Positions 1 to 6,571 of a stretch of 6,958 bases of DNA are shown one piece after another. The stretch comes from Bacillota bacterium. Its GTDB lineage: Bacteria > Bacillota > Clostridia > Christensenellales > Borkfalkiaceae. Both the position numbers and the translations under genes were made by a program. Numbering within the stretch: position 1 is the first letter of the stretch; each line of letters starts with the position of its first letter. The notes under the pieces are model-generated. The model searched no databases and was not told where the DNA came from. It worked only from the letters and a program-made list of their open reading frames with translations. Location of the stretch: contig JAETTR010000059.1 in the NCBI GenBank assembly GCA_021768985.1, positions 1-6,958 of the forward strand, written 5' to 3'.

Positions 1-5
1 TTGCC

Positions 6-437
6 ATGACGGGCGCGGTGTTTCTCGCGTTGGCGGGTTTCGTGACTTATTATATTATGTTGCCCTACAACGATCCGAACGCGACCTGGGTAACCGTCGT
101 TTCCTGTGTGCTCGTGGGGCTGTATATCGCGTTTTCTTTTCCGTATATGGGAATCTGCTTTAAGCGGTGCAACGCCTATTGCAAAATGCTCAAATTCATT
201 TCGGTGGGCTTGAAGGAATATTCGGTATTGCCTTTCGAGGGCATCGATGACTGGACGACGCGGGACGGCGTGGACGTGAACGTGGCGACTTTTTCGGTCA
301 AGAACATCAAGCGCGATGAAACGATGACCCGCCAGATTTACGTGGACGGGGAGAAGGATTTTCCCGCGTTCGAAGAGGGAAAGACGGCGAGACTCGTTTC
401 GCAGGGCAATTTGCTGATAGAATACGAACTCTTATAG
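6..437 (+). CDS. Small two-helix membrane protein of unknown function, possibly 5'-partial
   Basis: I do not recognise this protein. From the first visible ATG it has 143 residues. Two hydrophobic segments are visible, at about residues 4-21 and 29-52, so it should be an integral membrane protein with a short hairpin-like membrane anchor. The second segment is followed by a Lys/Arg/Cys-rich stretch (CFKRCNAYCK), which by the positive-inside rule suggests that the remaining soluble part of about 90 residues (55-143) faces the cytoplasm. That part is polar and rich in alternating hydrophobic residues, which looks like a small beta-rich domain, but I see no catalytic motif. The frame stays open to the window edge (a GCC codon precedes the ATG), and only five bases lie upstream, so no ribosome binding site can be judged and the true start may lie outside. 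It ends in TAG at 435-437, three bases before a long hairpin. Codon use resembles the other genes here. The coding call is fairly safe; the function is unknown. Confidence 0.7.
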   Translation: MTGAVFLALAGFVTYYIMLPYNDPNATWVTVVSCVLVGLYIAFSFPYMGICFKRCNAYCKMLKFISVGLKEYSVLPFEGIDDWTTRDGVDVNVATFSVKNIKRDETMTRQIYVDGEKDFPAFEEGKTARLVSQGNLLIEYELL

Positions 438-439
438 GT

Positions 440-475
440 TCACGAATTTCTTTTCTGCAAAAAGAAATTCCGTGA
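440..475 (+). repeat. Long imperfect inverted repeat / hairpin after the first gene
   Basis: Bases 440-454 can pair with 460-475 to give 15 base pairs, with a single bulged C at 470 and a loop of five bases (455-459). The base of the stem is TCACG/CGTGA and the upper part is a T-rich arm against an A-rich arm. It starts three bases after the TAG of the first gene, where a terminator would be expected. However, the 3' side is followed by GCTTGTAACC rather than a run of T, and the upper stem is AT-rich, so it is not a textbook intrinsic terminator in either direction. It could instead be an RNA processing or protective stem, the first stem of the leader that follows, or a copy of a dispersed intergenic repeat. 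Confidence 0.6.
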
Positions 476-479
476 GCTT

Positions 480-594
480 GTAACCCTTATGCTTCGATTT
501 GGTTGCAGGAGCGTGAAACCGTTCTATCCCAAGTCGGTAAGCCGTAAGCATACGGCAAATTGGGTCCCGCAGCGGAGGGCAACCCTCCTCGCGG
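480..594 (+). promoter_or_regulatory. Candidate structured 5' leader of the ACT/UPF0210 genes
   Basis: This non-coding stretch contains closely packed helices by inspection. GUAACC (480-485) can pair with GGUUGC (501-506) with one G-U pair. CCCAA (528-532) pairs with UUGGG (560-564) and encloses a perfect six-pair hairpin, 541-546 with 551-556, with an AGCA loop. CCGC (567-570) pairs with GCGG (591-594) and encloses GGAGGG (574-579) paired with CCCUCC (583-588) across a CAA loop. An AT-rich, apparently unstructured stretch (595-625) then leads to the ribosome binding site. Density and spacing resemble a cis-regulatory leader, but I could not match it to a riboswitch class I know. Such helices can also arise by chance or in a mobile repeat, so the call is tentative. 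Confidence 0.3.
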
Positions 595-625
595 AAATAA
601 TAGATACAATCAGATAAGCAATTTG

Positions 626-633
626 AAGGAGAT
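626..633 (+). promoter_or_regulatory. Ribosome binding site that fixes the ACT protein start
   Basis: AAGGAGAT ends seven bases before the ATG at 641. It is a near-perfect Shine-Dalgarno sequence and settles the start. The in-frame TTG at 560, which would add 27 residues, has no such site and its codons run through the hairpin region. The core AGGAG (627-631) is complementary to CTCCT at 585-589 in the 3' arm of the last leader hairpin. Confidence 0.85.
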
Positions 634-640
634 AGAAAGA

Positions 641-910
641 ATGCGTGCAGTGGTAACGGTAACAGGTTCGGACAGAAGAGGCGTCGTCGCCAAAGTGAGT
701 AATTTTCTGTTCGAGCGGAACGTGAATATCGAGGATATCTCGCAGACGATTCTGGGCGATCAGTTCGCCATGATCATGATGGTGGATACCTCGGAGAGCA
801 AGATCGAATTTTCGGCGCTTGCCGAGGAACTCGAAGCAAAGGGCAAGGAGATCGGCATGACGGTGCGCTTACAGCACGCCGCGATTTTCGACGCCATGCA
901 CAACGTATAA
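641..910 (+). CDS. ACT domain protein, UPF0237 family
   Basis: This 89-residue protein is a single stand-alone ACT domain of the UPF0237 family, at the family's usual length of about 90 residues. The sequence shows the N-terminal beta strand (VVTVTG, 4-9), the turn and helix that usually carry the ligand-contacting glycine (SDRRGVVAKVSNFL, 10-23, Gly14), the conserved NVNIEDISQTI segment (27-37) and a second core strand (FAMIMMVD, 42-49). ACT domains generally dimerise and bind an amino acid or another small ligand. Members of this family resemble the ACT halves of GcvR-type regulators but carry no DNA-binding or catalytic domain. The protein is probably cytoplasmic. The start is set by the strong ribosome binding site at 626-633. 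The UPF0210 gene begins 19 bases downstream, an arrangement that recurs widely in Gram-positive bacteria, so the ACT protein may act as ligand sensor or partner of that protein. The ligand and true role are unknown. Confidence 0.93.
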   Translation: MRAVVTVTGSDRRGVVAKVSNFLFERNVNIEDISQTILGDQFAMIMMVDTSESKIEFSALAEELEAKGKEIGMTVRLQHAAIFDAMHNV

Positions 911-929
911 CGAATCGAAAAGGAAAGCA

Positions 930-2285
930 ATGTTTAATCATACGGACGTATTGGAAACGATAGAAATGGTCGAAAAAGAGCACCTCGATATCCGGACGGT
1001 TACCATGGGGATCTCTCTTTTGTCCTGCATCCGCGGAAGCGGAAAAGAAACGGCGGACGCGGTTTACGACCGCGTCATGAAAAAGGCGCAAAATCTTGTA
1101 AAAACGGCGGACGGACTCTCCCGCGAGTACGGAATTCCCATCGTCAACAAGCGGGTCTCCGTCACCCCCGTTTCGCTGATCACGGCGGCGTTCCCCGAAA
1201 AGAGCGCGCTCGTCGGCAAGGCGCTCGACAGAGCCGCGGGGGAGCTCGGAATCGACTTTCTGGGCGGCTACTCGGCGCTTGTCCACAAGGGCACGGCGGA
1301 TTACGAGGAAATATTTTTAAAGACCATTCCCGAAGTGCTCGCGCAAACGGAGCGGCTCTGTTCCTCGGTCAACGTGGGTTCCTCCCGTTCGGGGATCAAT
1401 ATGGACGCCGTCGCCGAAATGGGCGGAATTATCAAACGGGCGGCGGAGCTGACCGGGGAGAAAGACGGACTCGGTTGCGCCAAGCTCGTCGTGTTCTGCA
1501 ACGCGGTGGAGGATAACCCGTTTATGGCGGGCGCGTTCCACGGCGTGGGCGAGGCGGACACGGTGATCAACGTGGGCGTTTCCGGACCGGGCGTCGTACA
1601 GCACGCGTTGAAGTTCGCGCCCGAAGCCAATCTCACCGAGGCGGCGGAGATCATCAAGCGCACGGCGTTCAAGATCACGCGCGCGGGTCAGCTGATCGCC
1701 AAAGAGGCGGCTTCCCGCTTGAATACGCGGTTCGGGATCGTCGATCTTTCGCTCGCGCCCACGCCCGCCCGCGGGGATTCGGTGGCGCATATTTTGCAGG
1801 AGCTCGGGCTCGAGGTCGTCGGCTGTCACGGCACGACCGCCGCGCTCGCCATGCTTAACGACGCGGTGAAAAAAGGCGGCGTGATGGCGTCTTCGCAGGT
1901 GGGCGGACTGTCGGGCGCGTTCATTCCCGTGTCCGAAGATATCGGCATGATCGAATCGGCGACGGCGGGCAAAATCACCCTCGATAAGCTCGAAGCCATG
2001 ACCTGCGTTTGCTCCGTGGGTCTGGACATGATCGCCATTCCCGGCGACACGCCCGATACGACGATTTCCGCCATGATCGCGGACGAAGCGGCGATCGGCA
2101 TGATCAACAATAAGACGACGGCGGTGCGCGTGATTCCCGCGCCGGGCAAAAAGGTGGGCGACGAAGTCAGCTTCGGCGGACTTTTGGGCAGAGCGCCCGT
2201 CATGCCCGTTCACGGCGGCGATTCGGGCAAGTTCATCCGCCGCGGCGGGCTGATTCCCGCGCCCATTCACAGCTTTAAAAATTAA
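930..2285 (+). CDS. UPF0210 / DUF711 'PFL family' protein
   Basis: This 451-residue protein matches the UPF0210 (DUF711) family in length and in its characteristic segments: an N-terminal TVTMGISLLSCI block (about 24-35), SGINMDAVAEMGG (154-166), the glycine-rich NPFMAGAFHGVGEAD and VGVSGPGVV blocks in the middle, and TCVCSVGLDMIAIPGDT (358-374), which holds two cysteines, Cys359 and Cys361. The family is named after a fold related to pyruvate formate-lyase, but I see no glycyl-radical consensus near the C-terminus, so radical chemistry should not be assumed. No signal peptide or membrane segment is visible, so it is probably cytoplasmic. A ribosome binding site, AAAAGGAAA (918-926), precedes the ATG by three bases. 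It follows the ACT gene by 19 bases and precedes pepF by 29. The pairing with UPF0237 is the main functional clue. The family assignment is confident; the reaction, if it has one, is unknown to me. Confidence 0.93.
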   Translation: MFNHTDVLETIEMVEKEHLDIRTVTMGISLLSCIRGSGKETADAVYDRVMKKAQNLVKTADGLSREYGIPIVNKRVSVTPVSLITAAFPEKSALVGKALDRAAGELGIDFLGGYSALVHKGTADYEEIFLKTIPEVLAQTERLCSSVNVGSSRSGINMDAVAEMGGIIKRAAELTGEKDGLGCAKLVVFCNAVEDNPFMAGAFHGVGEADTVINVGVSGPGVVQHALKFAPEANLTEAAEIIKRTAFKITRAGQLIAKEAASRLNTRFGIVDLSLAPTPARGDSVAHILQELGLEVVGCHGTTAALAMLNDAVKKGGVMASSQVGGLSGAFIPVSEDIGMIESATAGKITLDKLEAMTCVCSVGLDMIAIPGDTPDTTISAMIADEAAIGMINNKTTAVRVIPAPGKKVGDEVSFGGLLGRAPVMPVHGGDSGKFIRRGGLIPAPIHSFKN

Positions 2286-2314
2286 ACGGATATCGGCGGC
2301 ATAAGGAGATATTT

Positions 2315-4081
2315 ATGGAAAGAAAGGAAGTAAAAGAACAGTTCAAATGGAAAACGGAAGATTTGTTCGGAAGCGACGAGGAGTGGGAGAAGGCGTTTTC
2401 CGCGCTTGAAAAGAAGATCGACTTTTCCAAGTACCGCGGCACGCTGAACAATGCGGAGAACATTCTCGCCTATTATACGGCGGAAGAGGCGTTCGAGGTG
2501 GAGGCGCTCCGCGTATACCTCTATGCGTTTTTGAAGCGGGACGAAGACGTGCGCGATACGAAGTACAATTCCTATTCCGCGAAGATCATGAATCTGCTCA
2601 CGCGGCTGGGCGCGGAAACCGCCTTCGCCACGCCCGAGATTTCCTCCCTTCCCGAAGCGGAGCTGAAAAAGCTTGCCGGGGATCCGAGGCTGAAAGCTTA
2701 CGATTATATCCTCTCCCGCATGATCGCGGAGAAGAAATATATCCTGTCCGAAAAAGAGGAGCGGATTCTGGCGCAGACGGGCGAACCGCTCTCCTGCTCC
2801 AACGACGTGTTCGAGATGCTCGACAACGCCGAACTCAACTTGCCCGAAATCGAGTACGAGGGAAAAAAGGTTCCGCTCTCGCACGGTCTGTATTCCGTCA
2901 TTTTGTTCGGGAACGATCGGGAGAAGCGCGCCGAAGCGTTCGGGCTTTACTATTCCGCTTACCGCAAAATCATCAACACGCTGGCGACGACCTACTTCGG
3001 CAACGTGAAAAAGGATATTTTCTACAAAAACGTGCGCGGGTACGACTCCTGCCTCGCCAAAGCGCTCTTCGAAGAGGACGTGGAGCGGAGCGTATACGAC
3101 AACCTCGTGCAATGCGTAAACGAATCCGCGCCCGTCATGCACCGCTATATGGAAATGCGCAAAAAAGAGCTCGGACTGAAAGAGATGCACATGTACGATC
3201 TGCACGTGCCCCTTGTCGAAAACGCCGATCTGAAGCTCGAATTCGACGAAGCGTACGACCTCGTTTTAAAGGGGCTTGCGCCGCTCGGCGAGGAATACGT
3301 CGCGCTTCTGAAGCGGGGAAAGGACGAACGCTGGATCGACGTGTGCGAAACGGAGGGCAAGCGTTGCGGCGCGTACTCCATCTGCGTTTACGGCAGTCAC
3401 CCGTACGTCTTGCTGAATTATCAGAAGACGACGAACGAGGTCTTTACCATCGCGCACGAAATGGGGCATTCCCTGCATTCCTATTTTTCGAACAAGAATC
3501 AGCCGTACGCGAAGTCGGAATACACGATCTTCGTGGCGGAGGTCGCAAGCACGGTCAACGAAGTCCTGCTCCTGAAATATCTGTTAAAGACGACGGAGGA
3601 CAAAAAGCTCCGCAAGTATCTTCTGAATTACTTTATGGACATGATCCGCACGACTCTCTTCCGTCAGACGCAGTTCGCGGAATTCGAGGAGCGCGCGCAC
3701 GCCATGGCGGAAGCGGGAGAACCCCTCAACAAAGACAATCTGTCCGAGCTGTACTACGGACTCAATCGGAAATATTACGGGAGCGCGGTCACGCACGATC
3801 AGGACATCGAAATCGAATGGGCGCGCATTCCGCACTTCTACCGTTCGTTCTACGTGTATAAATACGCGACGGGCATCACTTCGGCAATCTGCATTGCGAA
3901 CAAGATTTTAAACGAAGGGGAACCCGCCGTGCGCAACTATTTCAAATTCCTTTCGGGCGGGTGCTCGACCGATCCCGTGTCGCTGTTGAAAATCGCGGGC
4001 GCCGACCTCACGAAGAAGGAAACTTTCCTTTCCGCCATGCGGGAATTCGAGAACACGCTGAACGAGTTCTGCAAGCTGTAA
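2315..4081 (+). CDS. pepF: Oligoendopeptidase F, zinc metallopeptidase family M3
   Basis: This 588-residue protein is a cytoplasmic zinc endopeptidase that cleaves short and medium peptides, mainly recycling peptides from import or protein breakdown. The decisive feature is the zinc site: HEMGH at 381-385 (zinc ligands His381 and His385, catalytic Glu382), with the third ligand most likely Glu409 in FVAEVAST, 24 residues further on, as is usual for M3 enzymes. Near the C-terminus, HFYRSFYVYKYATG (507-520) matches the conserved His/Tyr segment that helps to bind substrate and stabilise the transition state in this family. The N-terminal part (about 1-110) and the following oligopeptidase-F N-domain (about 110-185) are helical, and the M3 catalytic domain fills the rest. 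The length is close to the usual 600 residues, and no signal peptide is seen. The start is supported by AAGGAGAT at 2303-2310. It lies 29 bases after the UPF0210 gene and 28 before dnaB, so it is probably in the same transcript. Confidence 0.96.
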   Translation: MERKEVKEQFKWKTEDLFGSDEEWEKAFSALEKKIDFSKYRGTLNNAENILAYYTAEEAFEVEALRVYLYAFLKRDEDVRDTKYNSYSAKIMNLLTRLGAETAFATPEISSLPEAELKKLAGDPRLKAYDYILSRMIAEKKYILSEKEERILAQTGEPLSCSNDVFEMLDNAELNLPEIEYEGKKVPLSHGLYSVILFGNDREKRAEAFGLYYSAYRKIINTLATTYFGNVKKDIFYKNVRGYDSCLAKALFEEDVERSVYDNLVQCVNESAPVMHRYMEMRKKELGLKEMHMYDLHVPLVENADLKLEFDEAYDLVLKGLAPLGEEYVALLKRGKDERWIDVCETEGKRCGAYSICVYGSHPYVLLNYQKTTNEVFTIAHEMGHSLHSYFSNKNQPYAKSEYTIFVAEVASTVNEVLLLKYLLKTTEDKKLRKYLLNYFMDMIRTTLFRQTQFAEFEERAHAMAEAGEPLNKDNLSELYYGLNRKYYGSAVTHDQDIEIEWARIPHFYRSFYVYKYATGITSAICIANKILNEGEPAVRNYFKFLSGGCSTDPVSLLKIAGADLTKKETFLSAMREFENTLNEFCKL

Positions 4082-4109
4082 TCTATACTATTCAATCAAG
4101 GAAACTACT

Positions 4110-5561
4110 ATGGCAGTCAATCAAATGCCGCACAATCTCGACGCGGAAGCCGCGCTTCTGGGGTGTATTCTCATAGACGCCGCCATTCAGTCCGAGCTTC
4201 TGGAGTCGCTGAAAGAGGACGAATTTTATCAGGAATCCCACCGCGTGATTCTCGCCGCCATGAAAGAGGTGTACGGCGAGCGCAAGCCCGTGGACGTCGT
4301 TACCCTGACCGACCGTCTGGAACGAAACGGCACGCTGGAACAGGCGGGCGGGCTTCTGCATATCACCGAGCTCGCCGAGCTCACCCCGTCGGCGGCGAAT
4401 TACAAACAGTATTTCGAGATCGTCCGCCGCGACGCGGTCAACCGTTCGCTGATCCGCGCCGCCAAGGACATCATCGAAAACAGCATGAAGGGTCCCGAAG
4501 AGCGGGAAGCGATCGCGTTCGCCGAGAAAGAGGTGTACGACATCTCCAAGCAGGAGGACAGCTCCGCGCTTGCGGGGCTTGCGGACGGCGTCGTCATTCA
4601 GCAGGTAATCGGCAAGTTCGAAGAGATTCAGTCCGATCCCAACGCTTTCCGCGGTCTGGAAACGGGATTTAAGCACTTCGACCGCATCACCAACGGATTG
4701 CAGAAATCCGACCTGATCGTCGTTGCGGCGCGTCCCGGTATGGGAAAAACGTCGCTCTCCATGAACATCGTCGAAAACGTCTGCCTGAACAAGGGCAAGA
4801 CCGCCGCCGTGTTCTCCCTCGAAATGCCGCGCGTGCAGCTCGTACAGCGTCTGCTTTGCGCGCACGCGAGCGTGAGCATGGAAAAGGCGCTTTCGGGAAA
4901 GCTTGCGCAAAAAGAATGGAAAAACTTGATGCTCGCAAGCGATAAATTGCAGAAGTCGAAGTTGTATATCGACGATTCCTCCCGCGTGACGCCCGCGGAA
5001 ATTCTTTCGAAGTGCCGCCGCCTCGCCGCGCAGACGGGCGGGCTCGACCTCGTCATGATCGACTATATCCAGCTGATGAGCGGGGGCGGGAAGTACGCGA
5101 ACAGCGAAAACCGCCAGCAGGAGATCGCTTCCATCACCCGCGATTTAAAGCTCATGGCGAAGGAGCTCGATATTCCCGTGATCGCGCTTTCGCAGCTGCG
5201 CCGGATCCAGACCAAGGAGCCGCAGCTTTCCGACTTGCGCGAATCGGGTGCCATCGAGCAGGACGCGGACATCGTTCTTTTCATCAACCGTCCGGACGTG
5301 ACCGCCACGTCGGAAGAGCTCGCGAAGGGGAGCGTCGTCAAGGGCGCGGCGGAGATCATCATCGCCAAGCACCGCAACGGCTCGCTTGGCAGAGTTCAGC
5401 TCCGCTTCCTCGGCGAGTGCACCAAGTTCGTGGACGTGGACGATCAGAACCGCCCCGACGAAGAACCCGACTATTCCGCGGCGCCGCCTCCCTGGGAGGA
5501 GATGCCCGCGGGCGCGGACGTGTTCCCCGAGCCCTTCGACACGGGGATTCCCGAAGAATGA
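4110..5561 (+). CDS. dnaB: Replicative DNA helicase DnaB (DnaC of Bacillus)
   Basis: This 483-residue protein is the hexameric ATP-driven helicase that unwinds DNA at the replication fork and recruits primase. The N-terminal DnaB domain (about 5-105) begins with the typical MPHNLDAEAALLGCIL segment and is followed by a linker and the RecA-like motor (about 175-440). The Walker A motif is RPGMGKTS (208-215) with Lys213 and Thr214, and the Walker B motif is LVMID (314-318) with Asp318. The family-typical DLRESGAIEQDADIV segment follows, then KHRNG (420-424), which carries the likely arginine finger Arg422. The motor is uninterrupted, so there is no intein, although dnaB is a frequent intein host. 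The last 40 residues form a Pro- and Asp/Glu-rich tail that is probably disordered. AAGGAAA at 4098-4104 sets the start. The stop codon overlaps the next start as ATGA. Confidence 0.98.
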   Translation: MAVNQMPHNLDAEAALLGCILIDAAIQSELLESLKEDEFYQESHRVILAAMKEVYGERKPVDVVTLTDRLERNGTLEQAGGLLHITELAELTPSAANYKQYFEIVRRDAVNRSLIRAAKDIIENSMKGPEEREAIAFAEKEVYDISKQEDSSALAGLADGVVIQQVIGKFEEIQSDPNAFRGLETGFKHFDRITNGLQKSDLIVVAARPGMGKTSLSMNIVENVCLNKGKTAAVFSLEMPRVQLVQRLLCAHASVSMEKALSGKLAQKEWKNLMLASDKLQKSKLYIDDSSRVTPAEILSKCRRLAAQTGGLDLVMIDYIQLMSGGGKYANSENRQQEIASITRDLKLMAKELDIPVIALSQLRRIQTKEPQLSDLRESGAIEQDADIVLFINRPDVTATSEELAKGSVVKGAAEIIIAKHRNGSLGRVQLRFLGECTKFVDVDDQNRPDEEPDYSAAPPPWEEMPAGADVFPEPFDTGIPEE

Positions 5562-6571
5562 TCACGCAGATTGCGCGCGCGGACGCCCGTTCGCTCGCTT
5601 ATGCAAAAGAATTGATTTTCAAGGGGGAAGCCGTCGCCTTTCATACCGAAACGGTGTACGGGCTGGGCGCCGACGCGGGAAAGGACGACGCCGTGCGCCG
5701 AATCTTCTCGTTAAAGGGCAGACCCGCCGACAATCCGTTGATCGCGCACGTGCACGCGGATTACGACATTTCGCCCCTGATCGATCGGGAGCCGTCTTAT
5801 GCCGGAAAGTTGCGGCGCGCCTTTCTCCCCGGTCCGCTGACCATGGTATACCCTTCCACGGGCAAGGTGAGTCCGCTCGTGTCCTGCGGGCTGAACACGC
5901 TCGCGATCCGCGTGCCGTCCTCGCCGACGGCGCAGGCGTTTTTGCGGGCGGTGAATCTTCCGGTTGCCGCGCCCAGCGCGAACCGCTCCAAGCACGTTTC
6001 GCCCGTCACGGCGGAGCACGTGTACGACGATTTCGCGGGGGAGATTCCGCTGATTCTGGACGGCGGCGCATGCGCGGGGGGAATCGAGAGCACCGTGCTC
6101 GACTGCACGGGGGAGATTCCCGTGATCCTGCGCGCAGGGCTCGTCACGCGGGAGCAGATCGCTTCCGTCGCGGGGGAGTGCGGCGTATACGTGAAGAAGG
6201 CGGGCGAAAAACCCAAAAGTCCGGGTATGGCGTATAAGCACTACGCCCCCCGTTGCAAAACCGCCTATTATACGGAGGAATCGCTCGGCGAAGCGGAAGC
6301 GTGTTATCTGCGGGAGCAGGCGGCGGGCGGCGCGCCCTGTTTTCTGTGCGGAAGCGGTCTGGCGGAAGCGCTTGCCGCGCGGGGATTTCATGCGCTCGAT
6401 CTGGGCGGCACGGGAGAGGAGATGGCGCAAAAGCTCTATCTCGAGCTCCGTCGCGCCGAACGGACGGCGACTCTGTTGATTGCAATCGAACCGAAATTGC
6501 GCGGCGGCGTAATGGACGGCGTAATGAACCGTTTCACGCGCGCGTTCGGGAGGAATACGGATGAAGCATAA
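5558..6571 (+). CDS. sua5: L-threonylcarbamoyladenylate synthase, Sua5/YwlC type
   Basis: This 337-residue protein makes threonylcarbamoyl-AMP from threonine, bicarbonate and ATP, the first step of t6A formation at position 37 of tRNAs that read ANN codons. TsaB, TsaD and TsaE, encoded elsewhere, then transfer the group to tRNA. Residues 1 to about 200 form the YrdC catalytic domain: HTETVYGLGADA (29-40), the KGR motif (Lys53-Arg55), PGPLTMV (91-97), APSANRS (138-144) with Ser140 and Asn142, and GGIESTV (174-180). The linker segment SPGMAYKHYAP (221-231) and a Sua5 C-terminal domain (about 235-337, with VMNRFTRAF near the end) distinguish it from the short TsaC form. The ATG overlaps the dnaB stop by four bases, and only a weak G-rich site lies upstream, so its translation is probably coupled to dnaB. 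The longer open frame upstream lies inside dnaB and is not used. Its end overlaps the phosphatase gene by 11 bases. Confidence 0.96.
   Translation: MITQIARADARSLAYAKELIFKGEAVAFHTETVYGLGADAGKDDAVRRIFSLKGRPADNPLIAHVHADYDISPLIDREPSYAGKLRRAFLPGPLTMVYPSTGKVSPLVSCGLNTLAIRVPSSPTAQAFLRAVNLPVAAPSANRSKHVSPVTAEHVYDDFAGEIPLILDGGACAGGIESTVLDCTGEIPVILRAGLVTREQIASVAGECGVYVKKAGEKPKSPGMAYKHYAPRCKTAYYTEESLGEAEACYLREQAAGGAPCFLCGSGLAEALAARGFHALDLGGTGEEMAQKLYLELRRAERTATLLIAIEPKLRGGVMDGVMNRFTRAFGRNTDEA
6549..6553 (+). promoter_or_regulatory. Ribosome binding site of the phosphatase gene, inside sua5
   Basis: GGAGG, within GGGAGGAA, ends seven bases before the ATG at 6561. It lies inside the last codons of sua5 and fixes the phosphatase start despite the 11-base overlap of the two genes. 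Confidence 0.8.

Noticed and set aside
411..438. TTGCTG and TATAGG, 16 bases apart, as a promoter at the end of the first gene
   Set aside because: Both boxes match poorly, and in coding DNA such pairs are common. The position would suit the leader, but I cannot support it without transcript ends.
557..594. Resemblance of the TTGGGT...CCGC...GCGG stretch to a T-box antiterminator
   Set aside because: The conserved GGGTGGNACCGCG core is not present, there is no terminator with a T-run, and the downstream genes are not aminoacyl-tRNA or amino acid genes that I can link.
605..610. TACAAT as a -10 promoter element for the ACT gene
   Set aside because: It matches five of six consensus bases, but nothing like TTGACA lies 16-18 bases upstream (that position is inside the GC-rich hairpin), and no extended -10 TG is present.
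560..640. 27-residue N-terminal extension of the ACT protein from a TTG at 560
   Set aside because: It has no ribosome site at 560, it runs through the GC-rich hairpin, and the ATG at 641 has a near-perfect ribosome site and gives the standard family length.
1317..2270. Long open frame of 317 codons on the - strand inside the UPF0210 gene
   Set aside because: Its product is Arg/His-rich with no recognisable domain, and it lies entirely antisense to a well-supported conserved gene. It is a shadow of GC-rich codon use.
2282..3205. 307-codon open frame on the - strand inside pepF
   Set aside because: It is antisense to a clear M3 peptidase, its low-complexity product resembles no family, and it has no intergenic start signals of its own.
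4110..5561. Intein or other insertion in dnaB
   Set aside because: The Walker A, Walker B and arginine-finger segments follow at normal spacing and the length is normal for the family, so none is present.
6036..6126. Repeated GGGGGAGATTCC sequence giving GEIP twice in Sua5
   Set aside because: The two copies encode family-typical segments flanking GGIESTV, so the likeness reflects ordinary Sua5 sequence, not a duplication.
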